From Candidatus Zipacnadia bacterium (GTDB taxonomy: Bacteria > Armatimonadota > Zipacnadia > Zipacnadales > UBA5352), in assembly GCA_029820915.1 (NCBI GenBank), contig JALGUI010000201.1:1-5190 (forward strand): 5,190 nt of DNA, in the 5' to 3' direction. The translations under genes were made by a program, and so were the position numbers. Below the pieces are notes generated by a model. It saw only the letters and a list, made by a program, of their open reading frames with translations. It was not told where the DNA came from and did no database searches. Shown here one piece after another: positions 1-4,980 of this stretch. The first letter of the stretch is position 1, and each line of letters opens with the position of its first letter.

Positions 1-136
1 GGGCCTGGACACGATCATCCTGCCCGAGCGCAACGCGGCGCAGGTCGGGGAGATATCGAGGGAGCACACCCAGGGCCTGACCTTCGTCTACGCCGACACC
101 GTCGAGGACGTGCTCAAGGTGGCGCTGGAGGAGTAG
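1..136 (+). CDS. lon: ATP-dependent Lon protease, C-terminal end (partial)
   Basis: This is the last 44 codons of a gene that begins before the window; the first complete codon is at 2 and the TAG stop is at 134-136. The peptide starts GLDTIILPERNAAQV and ends in a TVEDVLKVALEE-type helix. This matches the end of the Lon (S16) protease domain, where a TVILPxxN strand and loop precede a D-x-V-x-E-VL-x-x-AL terminal helix. Lon is a cytoplasmic AAA+ protease that degrades misfolded and regulatory proteins. The catalytic Ser-Lys dyad and the ATPase domain lie upstream, outside the window, so activity cannot be judged. The gene converges on the minus-strand sulfatase across a palindrome-rich gap. 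A bacterial Lon homologue with another subtype name (LonB or a Lon-like protein) would share this end. Confidence 0.85.
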   Translation, partial: GLDTIILPERNAAQVGEISREHTQGLTFVYADTVEDVLKVALEE

Positions 137-172
137 GTGGCGCTGCTCGCGCCGCCGTTGTCGTTGCCGTCT

Positions 173-203
173 GTAGGACAGGCTTCCAGCCTGTCTGCCG
201 TTC
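173..203 (+). repeat. REP-like palindrome A
   Basis: It has a GTAG head (173-176), left arm GACAGGCT (177-184), loop TCC (185-187), right arm AGCCTGTC (188-195), one T, then the tail GCCGTTC (197-203). The 8-base-pair stem is perfect. Head, loop and tail match palindrome C on the opposite strand, and the left arm matches palindrome B beside the transposase in seven of eight bases. A GTAG/GTGG tetranucleotide 5' of an imperfect palindrome is the described hallmark of REP sequences moved by RAYT transposases. Confidence 0.7.
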
Positions 204-249
204 ATCGTCATGTGCGCGTGGCGACGACACCGCCGACGGCATTGACAGG

Positions 250-273
250 TCCCGCCCCTGGGCGGGATCCTAC
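250..273 (-). repeat. REP-like palindrome D
   Basis: Read on the minus strand it has a GTAG head (273-270), GA, then arms TCCCGCCC (267-260) and GGGCGGGA (257-250) around a two-base gap, which in practice gives a 7-base-pair stem with a 4-base loop. Further 3' on the same strand comes TGCCGTC, resembling the GCCGTTC tail of A, B and C but displaced. The stem sequence differs from A to C, so this is a diverged member or a second subfamily sharing the same head. Confidence 0.55.
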
Positions 274-307
274 GGTTGAAGGCGGCGCGCCCCCCTACGT
301 CTACGGC

Positions 308-337
308 GAACGGCGTCGGGCTGGAAGCCCGACCTAC
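308..337 (-). repeat. REP-like palindrome C
   Basis: Read on the minus strand it has a GTAG head (337-334), arm GTCGGGCT (333-326), loop TCC (325-323), arm AGCCCGAC (322-315) and tail GCCGTTC (314-308). It has the same architecture, loop and tail as palindrome A. The stem differs from A at two positions, and both changes are compensated on the other arm, so pairing is kept. It lies in inverted orientation to A in the same gap. Confidence 0.7.
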
Positions 338-357
338 GCGGGGGCGTCGGCGGCGCG

Positions 358-377
358 GTAGCGGCCTGCGGCCCTAC
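358..377 (-). repeat. REP-like palindrome E, overlapping the sulfatase stop codon
   Basis: Read on the minus strand this is GTAG, GGCC, GCA loop, GGCC, an unpaired G, then CTAC, so both head and stem pair with one bulge. The TAG inside the GTAG head (376-374) is the stop codon of the sulfatase gene. The stem is shorter than in A to C and the GCCGTTC tail is absent. It is therefore a weaker family member, placed here by its head, its shape and its neighbours. Confidence 0.45.
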
Positions 378-1777
378 GAGTCCTCCGGCCACGGGTTCTC
401 CTGGTCGCCGACCTCCGAGCGCAGGCGCGCCAGCTCCTCCTTCAGCTCGGCGACGACGCCCGCGTAGGCCGGGTCGTCGTAGACCGAGTGCATCTCCATC
501 GGGTCGCGTTCGAGGTCGAACAGCTCCCACTCCTGCGGGCCCGGCTCCTCCTCGTAGTAGAAGATGAGCTTGTGGCGCTCCGTGCGCACCCCGTAGTGCG
601 CCCACACGCTGTGCCCGCCGTCGATGTGCATGTAGTAGCGATAGTAGAAGCTGTCGCGCCACTCCGCGGGCGTGGCGCCGGCGAGGCTGTCACGGAAGGT
701 CACGCCCTGCATCTGGCGCGGAGTGGCCAGCCCCGCGTAGTCGAGGAACAGCGGCGCGAAGTCCACGTTGAGGATGATGTCATCGTTCACTGAGCCGGGC
801 TCGATCTCGCGCGGGTAGCGCGCCACGAAGGGCATGCGCAGCGACTCCTCGTACATGAAGCGCTTGTCGTACCAGCCGTGGTCGCCGAGGAAGAAGCCCT
901 GGTCGGAGGTGTAGATGACAATGGTGTCCTCGACCAGGCCCGCGTCGTCGAGCCAGTCGAGCATGCGGCCGACGTTGTCGTCCACCGAGGCCACGCAGCG
1001 CAGGTAGTCCTTGATGTAGCGCTGATAGGCCCAGCGCGTGTACTCCTCGTGGCTCAGGCCCTCGGGCGGCGCGACCTTGAGGTCGCTCTCCTTGAAGTCG
1101 CGGCTGATGCGCATCCTCGCCTCGCGGGCGGCGGTCGCGCGGTTCGCGTAGTCATCCCACAGCGTGGGCGGCTCCGGGATGTCGATGTCCTCGTACATGT
1201 CCGCGTGCTTGTCGTCGGTGTCCCAGGGGCGGTGCGGCGCCTTGTGGTGGGTCATGAGGAAGAACGGGCGGTCGGGATCGCGCCCATCGAGCCACTCCAG
1301 CGACATGTCCGCGATGATGTCGGTGGCGTAGCCCTCGAACACCTTCCTCTCGCCCTGGTCGAACATCTCCGGGGCGTGGTAGAGCCCCTGGCCGGGCAGC
1401 ACGCACCAGCGGTCGAAGCCGCGCGGGTCGTGGATGCCACCGTGCCCGAGGTGCCACTTGCCGAAGGTGGCGGTCTGATAGCCCGCCGCCTGCAGCAACT
1501 TGGGCGCGGTCATCTGCCGCTGGTCCATGGTCTCGCGCAGGGTCGGCACGCCGTTGAGGTGGCTGTACTTGCCGGTGAGGATCGAGGCGCGGGACGGGGT
1601 GCAGATCGAGTTGGTGCAGAAGCAGTTGTCCAGCCGCACCCCCTCGTCCGCGATGCGGTCCATGTGCGGCGTACGGTTGATGACGCTGCCGTAGCAGCTC
1701 ATGGCGTGCGCCGCGTGGTCGTCGCTCATGATGAACAGGATGTTGGGGCGGCGATCGCCCCCACAGCGCGTGCTCAC
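374..1777 (-). CDS. Sulfatase (type I, formylglycine-dependent; S1 family)
   Basis: This 467-residue protein hydrolyses sulfate esters, probably on a carbohydrate. Seen in sequence: an RPNILFIMSDDH strand at 10-21 with metal-binding Asp19-Asp20; the maturation motif C-T-P-S-R at 59-63, where Cys59 would become formylglycine; GKWHLG at 106-111; HKAPHRPW at 178-185; and TSDQG at 290-294 followed by LGDHG. Full length fits the family. I chose the GTG at 1777-1775 because a Shine-Dalgarno run (AAAGGGGAG) precedes it and homology begins about nine residues later; the open frame further upstream only shadows the neighbouring gene. There is no signal peptide or lipobox, so the enzyme looks cytoplasmic, unlike most secreted glycan sulfatases. 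It is the last gene of a three-gene operon, 25 bases after the epimerase-like gene. The motif style recalls N-acetylglucosamine-6-sulfatase or mucin-desulfating types, but the substrate is not determinable. Confidence 0.93.
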   Translation of the reverse strand: MSTRCGGDRRPNILFIMSDDHAAHAMSCYGSVINRTPHMDRIADEGVRLDNCFCTNSICTPSRASILTGKYSHLNGVPTLRETMDQRQMTAPKLLQAAGYQTATFGKWHLGHGGIHDPRGFDRWCVLPGQGLYHAPEMFDQGERKVFEGYATDIIADMSLEWLDGRDPDRPFFLMTHHKAPHRPWDTDDKHADMYEDIDIPEPPTLWDDYANRATAAREARMRISRDFKESDLKVAPPEGLSHEEYTRWAYQRYIKDYLRCVASVDDNVGRMLDWLDDAGLVEDTIVIYTSDQGFFLGDHGWYDKRFMYEESLRMPFVARYPREIEPGSVNDDIILNVDFAPLFLDYAGLATPRQMQGVTFRDSLAGATPAEWRDSFYYRYYMHIDGGHSVWAHYGVRTERHKLIFYYEEEPGPQEWELFDLERDPMEMHSVYDDPAYAGVVAELKEELARLRSEVGDQENPWPEDS

Positions 1778-1795
1778 GGGAGGGAACTCCCCTTT
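1778..1795 (-). promoter_or_regulatory. Sulfatase ribosome binding site inside a small hairpin
   Basis: Upstream of the GTG start, the mRNA carries AAAGGGGAG, whose GGGAG (1791-1787) can pair with CTCCC (1782-1778) across a four-base TTCC loop. The right arm abuts the GTG codon. The pairing is seen directly. Masking of the ribosome binding site, and hence weak or coupled translation, is inference. The site also decides the start codon, since no other good candidate precedes the first conserved strand. Confidence 0.45.
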
Positions 1796-1802
1796 CTGGT
1801 CG

Positions 1803-2747
1803 CTATCGCTGCGCGATGATGCCCTCGTCGAGCATCCAGCGCACGCCTTCCCCGACCGACTGCCCGGCGGTGAACTGTGGCTCGTAGTCCAGCTCGCGGC
1901 GGGCCTTCTCGACTGTGAAGCACATATGTGCGGCGAAGAAGCGCATGCCGCGCTTGCTGACCAGGCCATCGTCCTCGTAGCGCTCGATGATGTCCTCGGC
2001 GGGCATGTGCTCGACTGCCGCCGGCACGCCCAGGGCATCGCACAGGAGGTCCGCCAGGTAGTTGTGTGTGATCGCGTAGCGTGAGGAGATGTTGTACTCA
2101 CCGGCCTTCTCCGGCCGGTCCAGCGCGAGCACGAAGGCGTCGGCGAGGTCGCGCACGTCGCCGAACTGCACGAGTCCCTCGCCGCCTTCGGGGAGGATGA
2201 TCGGCTCGCCGTCGAGTATTCGCTGTAACAGGCGCGGGTCGCGGCCGCCCCAGTAGTCCAGCAACCTGTCGCCGGGGCCGATAACCGCGGTCGGCCGCAG
2301 GATGGTCAGCGGCAGGCCGTGCTCGCCGCAGCGCTCGCGCGCCGCCTCGTCAGACGCCGCCTTGCCGTTGAAGCCGCCCCACTCGTCCGGCGGCGGATCG
2401 ACCGGATGGCCCTCGTCGGCAGGCACGTACTTGAGCGGCATGAACACGCCCGTCGAGCCGCACTGCACGTAGTGGCCGATGCGGTCGTGGACGACGTCGA
2501 TGACCGCCGCCGCACGCCGCCCGTTCATCGCGATCATGTGCACCGCGGCATCGAAGGTGCGCCCGTCGATGGCCGCCCGCAGCGCCCCATCCTCGTCGAT
2601 GTCCGCGACGAGGCGCTCCAGGCCATCCGGCAGCGGGCGCTCTGTGCGCCCGCGGTTGACCAGCGTGACTTCATCGCCCCGCGCGACCAACCGCAGCGTG
2701 ATCTCGCGTCCCAGGAATCTGCTCCCGCCGATGATCAGGACTCTCAT
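1803..2747 (-). CDS. Atypical SDR / NAD-dependent epimerase-dehydratase family protein (CSP41-like)
   Basis: This 314-residue protein has an N-terminal Rossmann fold with the dinucleotide motif GGSRFLG at 7-13 and NRGRT at 31-35 after the second strand. The Arg there suggests NADP(H). Asp49 is in the position that usually contacts the adenine. The middle has QCGSTGVF (95-102), ending the strand that carries the active-site Ser/Thr, and LRPTAVIGPGD at 150-160 is the family's RP-x-x-x-x-GPGD signature. The usual Y-x-x-x-K pair is incomplete: Lys129 is present in GFNGKAASDE, but position 125 is Gly and 126 is Phe. This resembles the CSP41-type atypical SDRs, which keep a GK and lack the Tyr. It may bind a nucleotide-sugar or sugar ligand without classical epimerase chemistry. 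Its ATG overlaps the upstream gene's stop as ATGA, with AAGGAG seven bases before it, so translation is probably coupled. Confidence 0.88.
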   Translation of the reverse strand: MRVLIIGGSRFLGREITLRLVARGDEVTLVNRGRTERPLPDGLERLVADIDEDGALRAAIDGRTFDAAVHMIAMNGRRAAAVIDVVHDRIGHYVQCGSTGVFMPLKYVPADEGHPVDPPPDEWGGFNGKAASDEAARERCGEHGLPLTILRPTAVIGPGDRLLDYWGGRDPRLLQRILDGEPIILPEGGEGLVQFGDVRDLADAFVLALDRPEKAGEYNISSRYAITHNYLADLLCDALGVPAAVEHMPAEDIIERYEDDGLVSKRGMRFFAAHMCFTVEKARRELDYEPQFTAGQSVGEGVRWMLDEGIIAQR

Positions 2748-3124
2748 GGCTCGTCTCCTTCGCTGTGTGTCTGCGTGTTCTCGTCGATGATCACGTTGAG
2801 CAAGCGATCGAGCCGTCGCACCTCGTGCGCTTCATTGGTGGCGGCGTACTGCTCCGGGTCGCCATTGCCCCAGACCTCGGTGACGACCCACCCGTCGCCG
2901 CGCGACTCCAGCCGCAGCGCGTAGATGCAGTGGCCGGTCCAACTCCGGTGCAGATAGAGCCAGCCGTCCTCCTCGAAGACGAGCCAGCGGTCGTCCTGCG
3001 ATTGTGGGATCAGCCCCCTGACCAGCGCCCGGTATTCCGGCTCGTTGAGGTGGCACTCGCAGACCAGCCACGTGCGCTGCTCCGGCATCGGCTCGTTCCT
3101 GTAGCTGTCGCGCGTCGCACGCAT
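2744..3124 (-). CDS. Conserved small protein of unknown function (HRSWTG motif)
   Basis: This 126-residue cytoplasmic-looking protein has no signal peptide and no membrane segment. I cannot assign a function. Visible features are W19-L-V-C-E-C-H, an aromatic strand-rich core RWLVFEEDGWLYLHRSWTG at 46-64, CIYALRLE at 66-73, a second strand WVVTEVWGNGDPEQY at 79-93, and a C-terminal helix LDRLLNVIID. The regular alternation of Trp/Tyr with hydrophobics suggests a compact beta-sheet domain, and the HRSWTG plus DPEQY pattern looks like a conserved family core. I chose ATG 3124-3122 because GGAGG (3135-3131) sits six bases upstream; a later ATG (residue 13) has a weaker AGGAA. The open frame extends 41 codons further upstream, but that part is Arg/Pro-rich and fills the divergent promoter region. 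It is the first gene of the operon and its TGA overlaps the next ATG. Confidence 0.8.
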   Translation of the reverse strand: MRATRDSYRNEPMPEQRTWLVCECHLNEPEYRALVRGLIPQSQDDRWLVFEEDGWLYLHRSWTGHCIYALRLESRGDGWVVTEVWGNGDPEQYAATNEAHEVRRLDRLLNVIIDENTQTHSEGDEP

Positions 3125-3261
3125 GGTGGTCCTCCGGTCCTCTCGGGCCGGGGGCAAGTTCGCGAGCGGCCTGTCGCTTCCCTCCGGGAGGTAGTAACGG
3201 TTCGGCCTGCGAAACGATGCGATGCGACGGAGGACGGCACGTAGCACACGGAGGTGGCGGC
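3125..3261. promoter_or_regulatory. Divergent intergenic spacer, likely two back-to-back promoters
   Basis: These 137 bases separate the minus-strand operon start from the aldo/keto reductase start, so both transcripts must begin here or further in. I see no convincing -35/-10 pair on either strand. A small palindrome, CCTCC-G-GGAGG (3181-3191), lies near the middle and could be an operator half-site pair, but it could also be chance in GC-rich DNA. The outer ends hold the ribosome binding sites GGAGG at 3131-3135 (-) and 3250-3254 (+). Confidence 0.4.
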
Positions 3262-4194
3262 ATGCTCTACCGACCGTTCGGCAGGCTGGGCTGGCAGGTC
3301 TCGGCCATCGGCATGGGGACCTGGAACATCGGCAACCAGTGGGGCGAAATCGACGACGCGACCGCGTGGGCGACGGTGCGCGCGGCCCTTGATGCGGGGA
3401 TGAACCTGTTCGACACCGCCGAGTCCTACGGCATCCCCAATGGCCTGAGCGAGGAGCGCCTGGGCGTGGCGCTGGCAGGGGTCCGGCCGCGCGTCTACGT
3501 GGTCTCGAAGATCGGCCACTGGGGCGAGCGGACCGGCCAGGCCGTGCCGCACACGACCGTGGACATGATCCGCCTGTGCTGCCACGCCTCCCTGCACCGG
3601 CTGCGCACCGACTGGGTGGACGTGATGCTCTGCCACGTCGGCGACATCGAGGACCCGAGCGTGTTCCTGGAGGCCTTCGAGGTCCTCAAGGAGCGCGGGC
3701 GCATCCGGGCCTGCGGCATCTCGACCAACGACCTCGATGTGCTGAAGCGCTTCAACGCGGACGGCGCCTGCGACGTGGTCGAGGTGGACTACTCGCTGCT
3801 GAACCGCGAGCCAGAGGAGAGCTTCCTGCCCTACTGCGCGGAGCACGGCATCGCGGTGCTGGTGCGCGGGCCGCTGCGCCGGGGGCTGCTGGCGGGGAAG
3901 TATGATCTCGCCTCCGAGTTCGCCGACCAGGTGCGGGCGGGCTGGAGTCCCGGAGGGCCACAGCGCGATGAGTACGAGCGGGAGATCACCAAGGTCGAGC
4001 GCGTGAAGCAAGTCGTCTCGCCGGGCGAAGAGATGGTGACCGCGGCGCTGCGCTACATCATCTCGCACCAGGCGGCCCCGGTGGCGATCCCCGGCTGCAA
4101 GTCGCCCGACCAGGCGGGCATGAACGCCGCAGCGGGGGCGAGGACGCTGACCGCCGACGAGTTGGCGGCGCTGCGGGCGGCGGTGCAGGGATAG
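3262..4194 (+). CDS. Aldo/keto reductase
   Basis: This 310-residue NAD(P)H-dependent oxidoreductase has the TIM-barrel AKR fold and probably acts in the cytoplasm on a sugar or small aldehyde/ketone. The N-terminal RPFGRLGWQVSAIGMGTWN block (4-22) is the usual AKR hairpin and first strand. The catalytic tetrad can be read as Asp51 and Tyr56 in FDTAESYG, Lys83 in VVSKIG and His125 in MLCHVGD. ACGISTND and the late VAIPGCKSPDQAGMNAAA segment match the cofactor phosphate-binding end of the barrel. The length is typical. I placed the start at ATG 3262 because GGAGG lies seven bases before it and the protein then begins at the conserved MLYRPFGRLG; an ATG at 3217 in frame only adds promoter sequence. 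The gene is followed after 13 bases by the Gfo/Idh/MocA gene. Without family comparison the substrate is unknown. Confidence 0.93.
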   Translation: MLYRPFGRLGWQVSAIGMGTWNIGNQWGEIDDATAWATVRAALDAGMNLFDTAESYGIPNGLSEERLGVALAGVRPRVYVVSKIGHWGERTGQAVPHTTVDMIRLCCHASLHRLRTDWVDVMLCHVGDIEDPSVFLEAFEVLKERGRIRACGISTNDLDVLKRFNADGACDVVEVDYSLLNREPEESFLPYCAEHGIAVLVRGPLRRGLLAGKYDLASEFADQVRAGWSPGGPQRDEYEREITKVERVKQVVSPGEEMVTAALRYIISHQAAPVAIPGCKSPDQAGMNAAAGARTLTADELAALRAAVQG

Positions 4195-4198
4195 GAGG
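4193..4198 (+). promoter_or_regulatory. Ribosome binding site overlapping the reductase stop codon
   Basis: AGGAGG begins inside the TAG stop (4192-4194) of the aldo/keto reductase and lies nine bases before the ATG at 4208. The overlap supports a two-gene operon with reinitiation or coupling, and it fixes the start of the next gene. Confidence 0.7.
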
Positions 4199-4207
4199 AC
4201 GGGCGTC

Positions 4208-4771
4208 ATGGCCGAGACCGTTCGCTACGCCTGCGTCGGCTGCGGGGGCATCGCGAACAACTACCACCTGCCGGCGCTGGCGCGCATCGCCGAGGCCGAG
4301 TTCGTGATCGCCTGTGACATCGACGAGGAGCGCGCGCGCGAGAGCGCCGCGAAGTTCGGCGCGCCCGACGCGGTGACCGACTACGAGCAGGTGATCGCGC
4401 GCGATGACATCGACCTCGTGTGCACATTCACCAAGGTCGATACGCACGCGGAGATCGCCATCGCCACAGCCCACGCGGGCAAGCACGTGTTCGTCCAGAA
4501 GCCCTTCGCCCGCAGCGTGGCCGAGGGGAGGGAGATGGCGCGGGCCGCTGAGGAGTTCGGCGTGGAGATCGTCCCCGCGTTCATGCACCGCTACTTCGAC
4601 GAGTCGCTGCTGGCGGCCGAGCTGGTGCGCGACGGGGCCATCGGCGACGTGGAGTTCATGCGCCAGCGCAACTGCACCCGCAATCCGCCGGAGACCGCAC
4701 CCTCGTACGGCGGGGCGCAGGTGGACATGCCGACCTTCTCGATGCCGATGGAGTCGGCGCGCTCCATGTAG
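4208..4771 (+). CDS. Gfo/Idh/MocA family oxidoreductase, truncated at its C-terminal half
   Basis: The open frame gives 187 residues, whereas family members usually have about 330-400. The N-terminal Rossmann domain is intact: VGCGGIANNYHLPAL at 10-24 is the G-x-G-x-x-x dinucleotide site, ACDIDEERA (35-43) ends the second strand with its acidic cofactor-selecting residue, and GKHVFVQKPFA (91-101) carries the family's conserved E/Q-K-P motif with Lys98. HRYFDES and RDGAIGDVEF lead into the C-terminal sheet, and homology-like sequence continues to about PSYGGA (165-170, near 4717). The last 17 residues (QVDMPTFSMP onward) are the antisense of the adjoining amidohydrolase codons, so they are not native. 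The substrate domain is missing, and the gene as seen should be inactive or mis-assembled. Intact relatives oxidise or reduce sugars and inositols with NAD(P). Confidence 0.85.
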   Translation: MAETVRYACVGCGGIANNYHLPALARIAEAEFVIACDIDEERARESAAKFGAPDAVTDYEQVIARDDIDLVCTFTKVDTHAEIAIATAHAGKHVFVQKPFARSVAEGREMARAAEEFGVEIVPAFMHRYFDESLLAAELVRDGAIGDVEFMRQRNCTRNPPETAPSYGGAQVDMPTFSMPMESARSM

Positions 4772-4824
4772 CGCTCGAGGTCGCCCTCGTCACGGTTGTA
4801 GTGCCGGTGAATGTCGATGATCAT
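4699..4824 (-). pseudogene. Amidohydrolase (TIM-barrel), N-terminal fragment only
   Basis: A minus-strand start at ATG 4824-4822 is preceded by GGAG (4837-4834) nine bases away. It opens with MIIDIHRHY, the first strand of an amidohydrolase-2 type barrel, where the H-x-H of DIHRH binds metal. It continues through DLERYMERADSIGIEKV, the expected first helix and second strand. About 42 residues look native, ending near CAPPYEG. Beyond that the frame is simply the reverse of the Gfo/Idh/MocA gene, so the remaining 250 or so residues expected of the family are absent. An upstream in-frame ATG at 4839 adds only MEPTT and lacks proper ribosome-binding spacing. Such amidohydrolases often sit with sugar oxidoreductases and act on lactones or decarboxylate ring acids. 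Family placement is moderately sure; the function is not. Confidence 0.65.
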
Positions 4825-4854
4825 GGTCGTCGGCTCCATCCTCTCGTGGTGGAC

Positions 4855-4860
4855 ATCATA
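4855..4860 (-). promoter_or_regulatory. Possible -10 element of the amidohydrolase fragment
   Basis: The minus strand reads TATGAT, close to the sigma-70 TATAAT box. It would place a transcript start about 24 bases before the ATG, just ahead of the ribosome binding site. No good -35 box lies 16-18 bases upstream, so this is a weak call. Confidence 0.22.
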
Positions 4861-4862
4861 GT

Positions 4863-4948
4863 GCGCCTGCCGTTGCCGAACTCCACCTCGTCCCTACAGC
4901 GGGAGGCGCCTGCTGTTGCGGAACTCTACCTCGTTCCTGCAGCGGGAG
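4863..4948. repeat. Two-copy 43-base tandem repeat
   Basis: Copy 1 (4863-4905) and copy 2 (4906-4948) are directly adjacent, each starting GCGCCTGC and ending CAGCGGGAG. They differ at five of 43 positions, four of them transitions. The unit length is not a multiple of three helical turns (about 31.5) but is close to four turns (about 42), so repeated sites would face the same side of the DNA. The array lies immediately upstream of the possible amidohydrolase promoter on the minus strand. It could be an operator array or part of a dispersed repeat family. It is not a CRISPR, since there are no spacers. Confidence 0.75.
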
Positions 4949-4980
4949 GCCATGGCGGCCCCCCGCGAACATGTTGCCGC

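Larger units (their letters stand above)
137..373. other. Convergent intergenic region packed with REP-like palindromes
   Basis: This 237-base gap between the lon stop and the sulfatase stop shows no credible gene. Open frames crossing it translate into the low-complexity Ala/Arg/Pro-rich peptides expected when GC-rich palindromes are read as protein. It holds four imperfect palindromes, listed separately: one in plus orientation (173-203) and three in minus orientation (250-273, 308-337, 358-377). REP elements typically cluster between convergent genes. I see no T-rich tail that would mark an intrinsic terminator. Confidence 0.7.

Noticed and set aside
177..195. Palindrome A as the intrinsic terminator of lon
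   Set aside because: The stem is strong but no T-run follows, and the same structure recurs with a conserved head and tail, which fits a REP element better.
137..361. Plus-strand open frame after lon
   Set aside because: It reads straight through the REP-like palindromes; the peptide reflects the repeats, not a protein family.
878..1819. Long plus-strand open frame (313 codons)
   Set aside because: It is antisense to the sulfatase and translates to Val/Ala/Arg-rich low-complexity sequence typical of GC-rich shadow frames.
1778..2101. A 108-codon N-terminal extension of the sulfatase frame
   Set aside because: It lies inside the epimerase-like gene in another frame, is Ser/Thr/Arg-rich with no domain, and a GTG with a Shine-Dalgarno run sits just before the conserved sulfatase start.
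3125..3247. 41-codon upstream extension of the small HRSWTG protein
   Set aside because: It is Arg/Pro-rich, fills the divergent promoter region, and a GGAGG lies six bases before the internal ATG at 3124.
3010..4209. Long minus-strand open frame (399 codons)
   Set aside because: It is antisense to the well-supported aldo/keto reductase and shows only Arg/Ala/His-rich composition with no recognisable motif.
4863..4948. Possible CRISPR array
   Set aside because: There are only two imperfect, directly abutting copies with no spacers between them and no cas genes.
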